Assembly: GCA_016223135.1 (NCBI GenBank)
Contig: JACRPQ010000004.1
Coordinates: 496,001-560,000 of the forward strand
Reading direction: 5' to 3'
Length of the DNA stretch: 64,000 nucleotides
Source of the DNA: Chloroflexota bacterium
Lineage (GTDB): Bacteria > Chloroflexota > Anaerolineae > Anaerolineales > Villigracilaceae
Under the pieces are notes generated by a model. That model did no database searches. It saw only the letters and a list, made by a program, of their open reading frames with translations, and was not told the DNA's origin. This document shows, in pieces, positions 27,070 through 35,942 of the stretch (positions within the stretch are counted from its first letter, which is position 1; every line of letters begins with the position of its first letter). Position numbers and translations under genes: made by a program.

Positions 27070-28545
27070 TCAGGGAAGTTCCGATTGTATCCGAGTGGTC
27101 TCATCGGCGCACTCGCAGGCGGTCACAGTGAGCGGACCGCGTGTGAGTGTGCCTTTGTATGCTGCGACGCCGTTATGCGCCACCCAGCCTTCAAGGTTAA
27201 ACGCCAACGGTCCGTCGGCAAGCATCCATTCGCCGTTGTATTTGCGCGCCACGTGGACGTGCGTCCCTGTGGAGGAGCCGCCTTCGCAGGAGGGATAACC
27301 GATGGGGTCGCCGGCGTGAAGTTCCTGCCCTGCAGTAGCGCGCCCTTCGGCGGCAAGATGCAGGTAGAAAAGTACCCAGCCGGTGCGTTCATCGCCGTCT
27401 TTGTCGAGGTCAAGGATAATGCCATCCACATCGGAGCGTACGACCAGCCCATCTGCCATGGCGATGGCGAAGACATCGCGCGGGACGATGTAACAGCCGG
27501 TGGTATCGGAGGCGGGAGCAAAGTCCAATGCGGCGAGAGGTTCGCCCCTGCCCCAGCCGGTGTGTGGTCCGCCGGTGAGCGCCCATGCATATCCGGCGCG
27601 GAAGGGGAGACGCAGAGGCGGTTGCTGAAGGCTGCCGGGGGTGGCGAAGTTGGCAGAATCCAGCCAGGGGTCGCCGAAGAGGCTTTGGTAGGTGCGCGCC
27701 AAGCCGTCGGGTCCGATGGAAGCGTAATAGTCTTCCCCTGAGTAGATGCGTGAGAAGTAGTATTGGAGCGCCACCGAGCCGGCGTTCTGCCAGGGGTCGG
27801 GACGGGTGAGGGTGCCATCGGGGAGTTCGAATTCGGTCAGCGTGCCTCTGCGCCAGCTGTAGTAGCCGTTGTTGAGGGTATTGGCAGCGAGGACGAGTTG
27901 CAGGTAGGGGGTGTCGTAGAAGTTGCGGCGGAAGCCGAGCAGAAATTTACCTTCGGGCGGTTCGGGCTGTGTGAGGGCGCCCGCCTGATATTCGAGGAGC
28001 GCCAGAAGCAGGCGCGGGCTGATGCTGTACGTGGTGGCAACATAGTCCACCATTTCGGCGCCGCTGCGGATTTTTTCGCCGGCGTAGGTGCGATAGGTTT
28101 TGAGCCAGCCGCTGGATGAGGCAACAAAGGCGGATGTGTTGAAGCCCACCTGCGCCGGTCCGTTGACGAAAGCGCTGTCGGGGATGCTTTGGAAATCGGT
28201 GCCCCATAACGGCAGGTAGTAGATGGGGATTTGCATGGGGAGACCGGGCGGCATGGTGGTGGCATCGCGCGGGATGATGGGGTTGGCTTGCAGGATTTCG
28301 GCAACGCTGGTGTTGAAGCGCGCGGCGAGGGCGGGCAGGGTGTCTCCGCTTTGGGCGGTGTAGGCGACGAGTTCGCCGGGGTTGTAATGCGGACGTCCCG
28401 AAGTCGGCGCGGGGAGAGGCGTCGGCGCGAGGGGGGTGATCATGCTCTGGAGCACGGTGGTTGAACCGGGCGGCGCGCAGGAGGCGGTGAAGGTCAGGAG
28501 AATGACGAGCGCGGCGAACACCCGGCGGGCGGGGTTAGTTGTCAT
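27070..28545 (-). CDS. LysM / M23-peptidase-like lipoprotein, paralogue 1
   Basis: 491 residues from the ATG at 28545, which overlaps the stop of paralogue 2 by 11 bases. A lipobox (LLTFTASC) gives membrane anchoring. A LysM module (YTAQSGDTLPALAARFNTS) follows, then a helical middle region with ISPRLLLALLEYQAGA that recalls lytic-transglycosylase-like domains. The C-terminal M23-like domain has GPHTGWGRG...ALDFAP and the second metal motif HVHVARKYNGEW. The role is probably cell-wall binding and remodelling at the surface. It is the third gene of a tandem set in transcription order. Confidence 0.87.
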   Translation of the reverse strand: MTTNPARRVFAALVILLTFTASCAPPGSTTVLQSMITPLAPTPLPAPTSGRPHYNPGELVAYTAQSGDTLPALAARFNTSVAEILQANPIIPRDATTMPPGLPMQIPIYYLPLWGTDFQSIPDSAFVNGPAQVGFNTSAFVASSSGWLKTYRTYAGEKIRSGAEMVDYVATTYSISPRLLLALLEYQAGALTQPEPPEGKFLLGFRRNFYDTPYLQLVLAANTLNNGYYSWRRGTLTEFELPDGTLTRPDPWQNAGSVALQYYFSRIYSGEDYYASIGPDGLARTYQSLFGDPWLDSANFATPGSLQQPPLRLPFRAGYAWALTGGPHTGWGRGEPLAALDFAPASDTTGCYIVPRDVFAIAMADGLVVRSDVDGIILDLDKDGDERTGWVLFYLHLAAEGRATAGQELHAGDPIGYPSCEGGSSTGTHVHVARKYNGEWMLADGPLAFNLEGWVAHNGVAAYKGTLTRGPLTVTACECADETTRIQSELP

Positions 28546-30142
28546 TATCTTCACGGGTGATAAGCGACCAGGATTGTCCGTACACATCGGCAATGACGGC
28601 TTTATCGCCGTTGATTAGTTTGCCCAAGTAGGGTTGACTGCCGGCAACGACTCGCCAGCCATCCAGAACAAAGGGAATGGGACCGTCCGCCGGCATCCAT
28701 TCGCCGTTGTATTTGCGGGCAATGTGGACATGCGTGCCGGTCGCCATGCCGCCTTCGCAGGAGGGATGTCCGATGAGGTCGCCTTGATCCACCCATTGAC
28801 CGAGCGCCACGCGATTGCGGTTGGCGATGTGCAGGTACATGATGTTCCAGCCGGTTTGTTCGGAGCCGTCGCCGTCCATATCCACCATGACCACGCCGTT
28901 TGTCGAACGGATGACGAGCCCAGGCGCGATTGCCGTCACCCATTGGTCGGTGACAAAACAGCCGGGTTTTTCGTTGCGAGGGGCAAAATCCACCGCTGCC
29001 AGAGGATCGCTGTTGATGCCCCAGGCGCTGTGCGGTCCGCCGGTGTAAGCCCAGGTGGCGCCCGGCTCAAACGGCAGAGAGAAGGCAGGCTGTTGAAAAC
29101 CAGGCGGGAAGAAGTTCCCCAGCGCATCGGCGCGCGCCGCGGGGTCGCCGAACATGTCGCGGTAGAAGGCGGGGAAGCCGCTGTTGACGTCCATGATGCG
29201 CAGCCATTCGTTCAGTGTGTGATGGCGCGAGAAGAGGGTCATCACTGCCACCGTGCCGGCGTTGAGCGTCGGGTCGAGGCGGAGCGAGACGCCGTCTTGA
29301 AAGGTCAGGTAGGTCAGGCTGCCGTTGCGCCAGCCGTAGTAGCCGGCATATAGCTGGCTTATTCCCCACGTCAATTGGGCGAATAAGCCCTTGTGACGGT
29401 AATCTTCCTGCCCCAGCGGATAATCAATGCGGAATTGATTTTCCGGTCTGCCGCGCACCCAGCGCGCTTCGTAATCAAGCAATGCCAGCAGGAGCCGCGG
29501 GTTGACCGAATTTTCGTGTGCCAGTCGTTCGATTTCCTTTGCGCCGCTGGTCCATGCGGTGGTGCCAAGCCATTCGCGGTAGTTGGCAAGGTAGCCGCCG
29601 GCGTTTTGGGTGTATGCTTCGATGTCGAAGCCTGCCGAGGTCGCCGAGAACACCACTTCGCTGTCGGGCATGAAGCGCAGGGCAGGCGTGTATTGGATGG
29701 TCTTGTCGAGACGGTCGGGGATGATAAGCAGCGTGCCGGGGTCGAGGAAGCCCTCTTCCGAGATTGTCTTGGGGGATTTGATTTCGTTCGCGCTGACCTC
29801 AAACCTGCGCGCCACCGCCGGGAGCCAATCTCCGCTTTGGGCGTAATACAGAATTGTCTCGCTGGAGGCGGTGGGGGCAGTCTCCGCTGTGGGCTGTGTG
29901 GGGACTTCGCGGGTGATGAAGTTTGCCAGCGGCGTGGGCGTGAAGGTGGGAAACGGCGTCACGGTGGGGTAGGGCAACAGGTCTGGAGCAGAGCCGCCGC
30001 CATAATAGACTTCCGGCACAGGAGTATCGGTCACCCAGCCGAAGGGCGTGGGCGTGAGGTATTGTCCCCACAGCGAAGTATTCCCTATGCAGGCAGATAG
30101 CAAAAAAGAAAAGACAGTTAGAAGAACGATCGACTTTTTCAC
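28535..30142 (-). CDS. LysM / M23-peptidase-like lipoprotein, paralogue 2
   Basis: 535 residues, GTG start at 30142 (VKKSIVLLTVFSFLLSAC is a typical lipoprotein signal). A TATAAT box lies at 30160-30165, giving a leader of only about ten bases. Same architecture as its neighbours: LysM-like YYAQSGDWLPAVARRFEVS, helical NPRLLLALLDYEARW, then GPHSAWGINSDPLAAVDFAP and HVHIARKYNGEW. Length and order are conserved between the three copies, while sequence outside the motifs has diverged strongly. Confidence 0.87.
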   Translation of the reverse strand: MKKSIVLLTVFSFLLSACIGNTSLWGQYLTPTPFGWVTDTPVPEVYYGGGSAPDLLPYPTVTPFPTFTPTPLANFITREVPTQPTAETAPTASSETILYYAQSGDWLPAVARRFEVSANEIKSPKTISEEGFLDPGTLLIIPDRLDKTIQYTPALRFMPDSEVVFSATSAGFDIEAYTQNAGGYLANYREWLGTTAWTSGAKEIERLAHENSVNPRLLLALLDYEARWVRGRPENQFRIDYPLGQEDYRHKGLFAQLTWGISQLYAGYYGWRNGSLTYLTFQDGVSLRLDPTLNAGTVAVMTLFSRHHTLNEWLRIMDVNSGFPAFYRDMFGDPAARADALGNFFPPGFQQPAFSLPFEPGATWAYTGGPHSAWGINSDPLAAVDFAPRNEKPGCFVTDQWVTAIAPGLVIRSTNGVVMVDMDGDGSEQTGWNIMYLHIANRNRVALGQWVDQGDLIGHPSCEGGMATGTHVHIARKYNGEWMPADGPIPFVLDGWRVVAGSQPYLGKLINGDKAVIADVYGQSWSLITREDNDN

Positions 30143-30214
30143 GCAGACATCCGCTCGAAATTATACCTGCATTGATGAGCGGAGACTGAATTGCCGCTTG
30201 TCCTGCAATGGACA

Positions 30215-31783
30215 TTATCGGGTAATCAAGTTGACGCCGTCGAAGACGCCTTCTTCGGAGTGCAGGACGATGGAGTTGCGCGTCAGGTAACCGTCGTAGT
30301 AGATACCCTCGCCGCTGGAGACCCAGCCGTCCATCACAAAGGGCAGGCTGCCGTCGGCGGGAATCCATTCACCGTTGTAGCGGCGGGCAATGTGCAGGTG
30401 AGTGGCGTTCGAGACGCCGCCCTCGCAGGAGGGATGCCCGATGCGCTCGCCGGCATAGAGGTACGTCCCTGCGGCGATGCGTTCGTTCGAGTCAACGTGC
30501 ATGTAGAGCACGGTCCAGCCGGTTTGTTCGTAGCCGTCGTTGTCGAGGTCTTGAACGACGGCGCCATTTTCTGCGCGGACGATGTAGCCGTCGGCGACCG
30601 CTGTCACCCACAGGTCGCTGGGGGAACAGCCAAGTCCCTCGAGAGGCGGGGCGAAGTCGAGCGCCGCCCAGGCGGAACCGTCGTCCCAGCCGCCATGCGG
30701 TCCGCCGGTGAACGCCCAGGTCACGCCCGGTTCGAAGGGTAACTGCATGGGCGGTTGAGTCAGGCTGCGGGGCAGGAGGGAGGCGAGTTCGTAATCGAAG
30801 GGGTAGCCGAAGAGTTGGTTGTAGGTTTGGAAGAATCCCTGCACACTTACGTCGAAGTCCCATGTGGTGCGGTCATTGAAGAGCGAGAAGAAGTATTGCA
30901 CGCCCAGCGTGCCGGCGTTGACGGTGGGAGAGAGAGGCACGTAGGTTCCGTCGCCGAGCGGAAGGGCGCCAATGGCGTTGGCGCGCCACAGGTAGTAACC
31001 GCGGTTGAGGGTATCTGCCGCCCAGGCGAGTTGACGGTAGAGCCCCGCGTAGTAGGCGTTGTAATTGCCGAGGGGATAGTCAATGTTGGAGGGGTAGGGG
31101 TTGGTCAGCCAGCCGCTGCGATACTCGAGCAATGCCAACAGCAGGCGCGGGTTGACGGAGTAGTTTTCTGCGATGCGCTGGACGATTTGCGCTCCGCTCA
31201 AGTTTTCGCCGTTCACGTCCTGCCAATAGCCGGCAAGGTAGCCGCCCTGCGATTGGATGAATGCCTGAACGTCGAAGCCAACGCTGGACGGGCTGTACAC
31301 CAGTTCGGAATCGGGGATGATTTTGAACGATGAGCCGGGGGCGGCATCAGCAGTGACGGGCGGGATATTCAACACCAGTCCGACCGGGATGATGCTGGAT
31401 TCGTTCAAGCCGTTTGCCTGCAGGAGCGCCTCCAAACTGACCCCGTACTGCTGTGCGATGCTCCCCAGCGTATCCCCCGCCTGAACCGTGTACTGGTCCA
31501 CGTAATCGCGCGGCGGTGGCAGGAGGTGAGGCGCATCGGGCGTGGGCGTGGTGAGAGCGAGGGCGGGGTTGCGCGGCGGCAGGGTCACGGAAAGAGGCGC
31601 GCGGGTGGGAGTGGGCGCGCCGGGAGGAGGGCGGTTTCCCCCGTTTGACGCGCCGGGGACGGAGGTCACAGCGCCCAGCGGCGCGAAGGGATCGTAGGTA
31701 GGGATGGCTTGCGAAGACTCGGGAGTGCAGGCGGCGGCGATGAGCGTCAGCAGGAGAAAAAAGAAAAAGGCGCGGAACGACAT
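30215..31783 (-). CDS. LysM / M23-peptidase-like lipoprotein, paralogue 3
   Basis: 522 residues from the ATG at 31783; this start is preferred over 31792 because TAGAAT lies 7 bases upstream, a leaderless arrangement. Lipobox LIAAAC, a proline/threonine-rich linker, LysM YTVQAGDTLGSIAQQYGVS, helical NPRLLLALLEYRSGW, then GPHGGWDDGSAWAALDFAP and HLHIARRYNGEW. First gene of the tandem set in transcription order; a 72-base gap with its own promoter separates it from paralogue 2. Confidence 0.87.
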   Translation of the reverse strand: MSFRAFFFFLLLTLIAAACTPESSQAIPTYDPFAPLGAVTSVPGASNGGNRPPPGAPTPTRAPLSVTLPPRNPALALTTPTPDAPHLLPPPRDYVDQYTVQAGDTLGSIAQQYGVSLEALLQANGLNESSIIPVGLVLNIPPVTADAAPGSSFKIIPDSELVYSPSSVGFDVQAFIQSQGGYLAGYWQDVNGENLSGAQIVQRIAENYSVNPRLLLALLEYRSGWLTNPYPSNIDYPLGNYNAYYAGLYRQLAWAADTLNRGYYLWRANAIGALPLGDGTYVPLSPTVNAGTLGVQYFFSLFNDRTTWDFDVSVQGFFQTYNQLFGYPFDYELASLLPRSLTQPPMQLPFEPGVTWAFTGGPHGGWDDGSAWAALDFAPPLEGLGCSPSDLWVTAVADGYIVRAENGAVVQDLDNDGYEQTGWTVLYMHVDSNERIAAGTYLYAGERIGHPSCEGGVSNATHLHIARRYNGEWIPADGSLPFVMDGWVSSGEGIYYDGYLTRNSIVLHSEEGVFDGVNLITR

Positions 31784-31822
31784 GCAGGACATTCTACCAA
31801 ACGCTTCCTGCCGCGTTCATGC

Positions 31823-32073
31823 GCCTTAAGGGGCAATGCTTGAATTTCATTCACCAATCTTCGCTAATCTGCACTAATTCGTTCAAAATTCGTGAAGAGT
31901 GATGCAGATCTAGTGACCTGACAGTTTCAAATGGGACGCTGAAAAACGCAGATAAACGCAGAAAAAAAACAACTTAAATCAGCGTAAATCAGCGTTCATC
32001 TGCGTCCCAAAACAAAAGTGTCGGGTGGGTGATGCAGAGTAGCGGATAAGAAAGCAATTTTGCGTAAGTCCAG
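31823..32073 (+). repeat. Family B element B3, interrupted by element A3
   Basis: Right end TTTTGCGTAAGTCCAG is intact; the left end is diverged but aligned in register (GAATTTCATTCACCAATC). Removing A3 and one 9-bp duplication gives the 121 bp of the family. The element abuts the stop of the CBS gene. The 31793-32078 spacer holds nothing else. Confidence 0.8.
31909..32029 (+). repeat. Family A element A3 inserted in B3
   Basis: 121 bp from CTAGTGACCTGACAG to GTGTCGGGTGGG, flanked by the perfect 9-bp direct repeat TGATGCAGA (31900-31908, 32030-32038). Uninterrupted B copies have one such site (TGGTGCAGA or TGGCGCAGA). Confidence 0.9.
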
Positions 32074-32078
32074 CATTG

Positions 32079-32525
32079 CTAACTGGCAAAGCCGGATGCC
32101 AGGATGTAATTTTCCAGACCCTTGATTTCGCTCTCGCGATTTTCCAGCACAGCGCTCATCACATCGCGGATGGAGACCATGCCCATCAACTGGTCGTTTT
32201 CCACCACCGGCAAATGGCGGATGTGATGCGCCTCCATCAGCGCCATGCACTGTTCCACCGACGTATCGGTGGTGACGGTGTACATGCTGGCGGTCATCAC
32301 ATCGCGGAGCAGCGTGGAATCGGCTTTGCGTCCCTGCAGTTCGCCTTTTTGTACATAGTCGCGTTCGGTGTAGATGCCGACGATCTTTCCCCCTTCGGTG
32401 ACCAGCACAGCGCCGATATGTTTTTCCGCCATGAGTTTCAAGGCAGTCAGCACTGTATCATTGGCGGAGACGGAGTAGTTACTGGCGTCTCCTTTGGCTT
32501 CAAGAATTTCTCGAACGGTGAACAT
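32079..32525 (-). CDS. Two-CBS-domain protein
   Basis: 148 residues made of a CBS pair: residues 8-65 (SVSANDTVLTALKLMAEKHIGAVLVTEGGKIVGIYTERDY) and 75-135 (TVTTDTSVEQCMALMEAHHIRHLPVVENDQLMGMVSIRDVM). Such stand-alone modules bind adenine nucleotides and regulate partner proteins. No partner is adjacent; fdhD lies 71 bases upstream in the same direction. Confidence 0.93.
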   Translation of the reverse strand: MFTVREILEAKGDASNYSVSANDTVLTALKLMAEKHIGAVLVTEGGKIVGIYTERDYVQKGELQGRKADSTLLRDVMTASMYTVTTDTSVEQCMALMEAHHIRHLPVVENDQLMGMVSIRDVMSAVLENRESEIKGLENYILASGFAS

Positions 32526-32596
32526 GGTAACCTCCTTTGTCTTTGGCAGATATTCCCATTATTCGGATTGCCGTTCGGCGGGGTTAGTCTCTTTTC

Positions 32597-33412
32597 TCAT
32601 GTTTCCTGCGGATGTTCGTCACGGATTTCATGTTCGGGCAGAAGCCCCAGCCGCTGCGGATTCGAGTATACATTAAAGCGGTGCCGCCGTGCATATCCGA
32701 TGAGCGTGATGCCATACCGTTCCGCCATTTCGATGGAGAGCGAACTCGGCGAGGTGCGCGAGATGAGGATTGGCGCCTGCATGTGGGCGGCTTTTTGCAG
32801 CATTTCCGAACTGATGCGCCCGGTGGTAATCAGAATGCGGGTTTCGGGAAAGATGCCCCGCCGCAGGCACAGTCCGGCAATCTTATCGAGCGTGTTATGT
32901 CTGCCGATGTCCTCCGCCGCGACGACAATCTTCTTCCCGTCGCTCAGGGCGGAGGTGTGGACTCCGCCCGTCTCGCGATAGAGGGATTGCGCCTCGAAGA
33001 GATGCTCGACCAATTCGCCAATCGCTTCGGGCTCGACCGTGAGCCTGTTCCCGTCAAAATGAACATTTGGTTTCGCTAACAGGTCAACCGCCGTGAGTCC
33101 GCCTGTGCAGCCGGAGGTGCGCCGCCAGGATATGGGCTGTTCCACACTGCGGTTCAGCCAAACGTCCACGTTGTCGCCGTGTTCGCACAGGCGCACATCT
33201 GCCACGTCTTCCATTGAGTTGATGATGCCTTCGTTGTAAAGGAAGCCCAGCGCCAGTTCCTCGAGGTGAAGCGGCGTGCACATGAACGTCAGCCAGACCT
33301 TGCCGTTGACGGTCAGCGAGACGGGCGTCTCGACGATGGTTTCTGCGTCGTGGTGTTCCCATTTCTTGAATTCGTAGCGTTGATATTGAATCGTTTTTTG
33401 AGGGGTAAGCAT
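32597..33412 (-). CDS. fdhD: Formate dehydrogenase accessory sulfurtransferase FdhD
   Basis: 271 residues. ETPVSLTVNGKVWLTFMCTP and LGFLYNEGII are typical, as are GVHTSAL and AEDIGRHNTLDKIAG and the C-terminal ISRTSPSSLSIEMAERYGITLIGYAR. In E. coli the protein moves sulfur from IscS to the molybdenum cofactor of formate dehydrogenase through a CxxC pair. Here the equivalent site reads RRTSGCTGGLTAV with one cysteine only. No formate dehydrogenase gene is in the window. Confidence 0.92.
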   Translation of the reverse strand: MLTPQKTIQYQRYEFKKWEHHDAETIVETPVSLTVNGKVWLTFMCTPLHLEELALGFLYNEGIINSMEDVADVRLCEHGDNVDVWLNRSVEQPISWRRTSGCTGGLTAVDLLAKPNVHFDGNRLTVEPEAIGELVEHLFEAQSLYRETGGVHTSALSDGKKIVVAAEDIGRHNTLDKIAGLCLRRGIFPETRILITTGRISSEMLQKAAHMQAPILISRTSPSSLSIEMAERYGITLIGYARRHRFNVYSNPQRLGLLPEHEIRDEHPQET

Positions 33413-33488
33413 GGTTGCTCCAACCGATAAGATGAGCGCGTTAGAGAAGGCACATTACGCGTCGTTTTCTTTGCGCAGCAGACGTTCT

Positions 33489-33701
33489 CTACCGTCCGCT
33501 GGGACGAGTTGATGTCTCTGCATTGCGATGGGTTTTGTAGAAAACCTGCGGGTCGGCGAGGAACGCTCCCAGGCAGGACTCGGTGCAGAAGAAGATGGTG
33601 CGTCCGCGATATTGGGCGCGGGGGAAGTAGGCAGGGTCGGCGTTGCGGAAGATGCGTCCGCACAGGGCGACGAACTGCGGAGGCTTATTTTGCTTCTGCA
33701 A
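33489..33701 (-). CDS. Small YHS-domain protein
   Basis: 70 residues, TTG start at 33701 overlapping the 3' end of the glucosidase gene, with GAGGTG upstream. CGRIFRNADPAYFPRAQYRGRTIFFCTESC is a YHS-type metal-binding motif (cysteines at both ends, aromatic core), followed by FLADPQVFY. YHS domains are found in copper/heavy-metal and membrane-protein partners. The start codon is weak and the gene short, but motif conservation supports it. Confidence 0.7.
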   Translation of the reverse strand: MQKQNKPPQFVALCGRIFRNADPAYFPRAQYRGRTIFFCTESCLGAFLADPQVFYKTHRNAETSTRPSGR

Positions 33702-35436
33702 TCAACACCTCGAATGCGCCGAGCGACAGCGCTTTGGGGCTGAGGTCGGTGCGGGAGTGGATGGCGCTGGAGAAGAGCAGGCGCAGGGATTTGTCTTTGA
33801 GCGCGGCTGTGCGCGAAAAACTCAATTCCAGTTTGCGGCTGGAAAAATTGAGGATGACGAGGACAGTCTGTGCGCTGGTTTGGCGCAGGAAGGCGAAATA
33901 ATCCTTTGCGCGGGGGTGAAGCGGGACGTATTCGCCTTCCATCAATGCGGGTGTGTTCCTGCGAACGCGCAGGAGATGTTTGTAGTAGTTCAACAGAGAG
34001 TTGGGGTTGTGCAGTTGGTCGCGGACGTTGATGCCTTCTTTGTAGTTTGGGTTGACGGGCAGCCAGGTCTGCACGCCGGGCGGGGAGAAGCCGCCGTTGG
34101 GGGCGTTGTTCCACTGCATGGGCGTGCGGTTTTTGTCGCGGCTCATTTCGCCGGCGCGCAGGGCGGCTTCGGCGGGGTCCACGCCCAGGTCGTTGACGAG
34201 GCTGTGATAATACCAGATTGCCATCGTGTCGCGCAGTTTGGATGGGTCGGTGATGATGAGGTCGGTCATGCCGATTTCTTCGCCGTTGTAGAGGAAGGGC
34301 GTGCCTTTGAGGGTCAGCACGAGGGCGGCATGCAGACGGGCAAGGCTGGAGTCGTGCTGGCGGTCGCCGTAGCGGGTGAAGAGGCGGGAGGTGTCGTGAT
34401 TGCCGAGGGTGTTGCACGCCCAGCCTTTAATGGGAAGCGCTTCCAGACGAGACAAACGCTCTTTTTGGTTGCGCCGGATATGGTCGGGGGTGATGCGTTC
34501 TGTCCGCATGAGGGGGAAGTTGAAGACGAGATGCAGTTCGTCGTCGCCGTTGCCCATGTAGTCTATGTTGTCGTCCTCGCCGACGAGCATGCGGTCGCCG
34601 TCGTATTCGTCGAGGATGGCGCGGAGTTCCTTCATCAGGTCGTGGAGACCGGGTCCGCCCCACTGGTGTTTGAACATGTCATACCAGTATTTTTCGATTT
34701 GTTTTTTTTCGGCGGGAGTGTGCGCCAGTTCGGAGGCGCGGCGCAGTTGGGCGAGGTTCATGGGGACGTTGTGCGGCGTGAGGTTGGGGTCTTCGTAGAT
34801 GGTGCCGATGGCATCGAGGCGAAAGCCGTCCACGCCGAGGTCGAGCCAGAAGCGGACGACGTTCCACATGGCTTGTTTGACTTCGGGGTTGCGCCAGTTG
34901 AGGTCGGGCTGTTGTTTCATGAAGTAGTGGTAATAGTATTGACCGCGTTCGGGGACGTAGGTCCAGGCGTCGCCATCGAAGCAGGATTGCCAGTTGTTGG
35001 GAGGGACCCTCACCCCTGTCCCCTCTCCCGCAGGGAGAGGGGAATCGAGCCAGACATACCAATCGGCTTTGGGGTTGTCGCGGCTGGATTTGGATTCGAG
35101 GAACCAGGGATGTTCGTCGGAGGTGTGATTCAGCACGAGGTCCAGAATGACGCGAATGCCGCGTTTGTGAGATTCGGCGAGGAAGGTTTTGAAGTCGTCG
35201 AGCGTGCCGTATTCGGGGGCGACGTTGCAGTAATCGGAGATGTCGTAGCCGCAGTCCCAGTTGGGGGAGGGGTAGTGAGGCGAAAGCCAGAGGGCATCCA
35301 CGCCGAGGTCTTTGAGGTAATCGAGTTTTTCGATGATGCCTTTGAAGTCGCCAATGCCGTCGCCGTTGCCGTCGGCGAAGGAGCGAGGGTAGATTTGATA
35401 GAAGACTGCGGTTTGCCACCATTTGAGAGGGGTCAT
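33685..35436 (-). CDS. GH13 alpha-glucosidase (oligo-1,6-glucosidase/trehalose-hydrolase type)
   Basis: 583 residues. WWQTAVFYQIYPRSFADGNGDGIGDF is the standard start. GFRLDAIG carries the nucleophile, LVGEDDN the acid/base glutamate, NTLGNHDTSR the transition-state aspartate, and TPMQWNN is typical of the oligo-1,6-glucosidase subgroup. It acts on short alpha-glucosides in the cytosol (no signal peptide). An in-frame insert DSPLPAGEGTGVRVPP (bases about 35004-35045) is a translated repeat of the CCCTCTCCCGCAGGGAGAGG type. Confidence 0.94.
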   Translation of the reverse strand: MTPLKWWQTAVFYQIYPRSFADGNGDGIGDFKGIIEKLDYLKDLGVDALWLSPHYPSPNWDCGYDISDYCNVAPEYGTLDDFKTFLAESHKRGIRVILDLVLNHTSDEHPWFLESKSSRDNPKADWYVWLDSPLPAGEGTGVRVPPNNWQSCFDGDAWTYVPERGQYYYHYFMKQQPDLNWRNPEVKQAMWNVVRFWLDLGVDGFRLDAIGTIYEDPNLTPHNVPMNLAQLRRASELAHTPAEKKQIEKYWYDMFKHQWGGPGLHDLMKELRAILDEYDGDRMLVGEDDNIDYMGNGDDELHLVFNFPLMRTERITPDHIRRNQKERLSRLEALPIKGWACNTLGNHDTSRLFTRYGDRQHDSSLARLHAALVLTLKGTPFLYNGEEIGMTDLIITDPSKLRDTMAIWYYHSLVNDLGVDPAEAALRAGEMSRDKNRTPMQWNNAPNGGFSPPGVQTWLPVNPNYKEGINVRDQLHNPNSLLNYYKHLLRVRRNTPALMEGEYVPLHPRAKDYFAFLRQTSAQTVLVILNFSSRKLELSFSRTAALKDKSLRLLFSSAIHSRTDLSPKALSLGAFEVLIAEAK

Positions 35437-35488
35437 GGGTGCGGAGGTCCTTATGAGGGATTGAAAGTTACAAGGCTTTTAATACATT

Positions 35489-35609
35489 CTTGACTTACGC
35501 AAAACCTGAATTTAATCCACCAGTCTTCGCTAATCTGCGCTAATTCGTTCAAAATTCGCGAAGATTGGTGCAGAGTAGCGGACAAGAAGGCAATTTTGTG
35601 TAAGTCCAG
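35489..35609 (+). repeat. Family B MITE-like element, copy B4
   Basis: 121 bp, ends CTTGACTTACGCAAAACC and TTTTGTGTAAGTCCAG, flanked by the perfect 5-bp duplication ACATT (35484-35488, 35610-35614). It lies between the glucosidase start and the cytochrome b5-like gene stop. Confidence 0.92.
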
Positions 35610-35625
35610 ACATTGTGAATATCGC

Positions 35626-35877
35626 TTAACTTGCCAGCCTTCCGACGATTTTGACGCACGGACGGGAGAAGACTTCTTCGGCGTGCGGGGCGTCGGGGAG
35701 TTCGGAGGTGAGGTCCTGCCCGGGGAAGTGCAGGTTTTCGTGCAGGTCTTGCCTCCATTTGGGGCAATCGGTCACATCATAGACGATGCCGTTGTGGGCG
35801 ATGTACTTACGGGAGCCGCGCTCACCGTTATTGCGGCGGAGTTCCGCAGGGGTGACGATGCGGTCTGGGACGGTCAT
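35626..35877 (-). CDS. Cytochrome b5-like heme-binding protein
   Basis: 83 residues from the ATG at 35877. TPAELRRNNGERGSRKYIAHNGIVYDVTDCPKW, then HFPGQDLTSELPDAPHAEEVF, follow the b5/steroid-binding pattern in which two histidines bind heme; HENLHFPGQD and APHAEE supply candidate histidines. ATTATA at 35885-35890 is a minus-strand TATAAT ending 7 bases before the ATG, so translation is probably leaderless. Confidence 0.78.
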   Translation of the reverse strand: MTVPDRIVTPAELRRNNGERGSRKYIAHNGIVYDVTDCPKWRQDLHENLHFPGQDLTSELPDAPHAEEVFSRPCVKIVGRLAS

Positions 35878-35942
35878 GGGAGGAATTATACAGGGGATTA
35901 AGCAGAACGCTGACGTTGGAGAACGTTGCAAAAGGGGAAAAG

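Noticed and set aside
33643-35493. 616-codon plus-strand frame opposite the glucosidase
   Set aside because: The glucosidase on the minus strand has all catalytic motifs; the opposite frame is a shadow.
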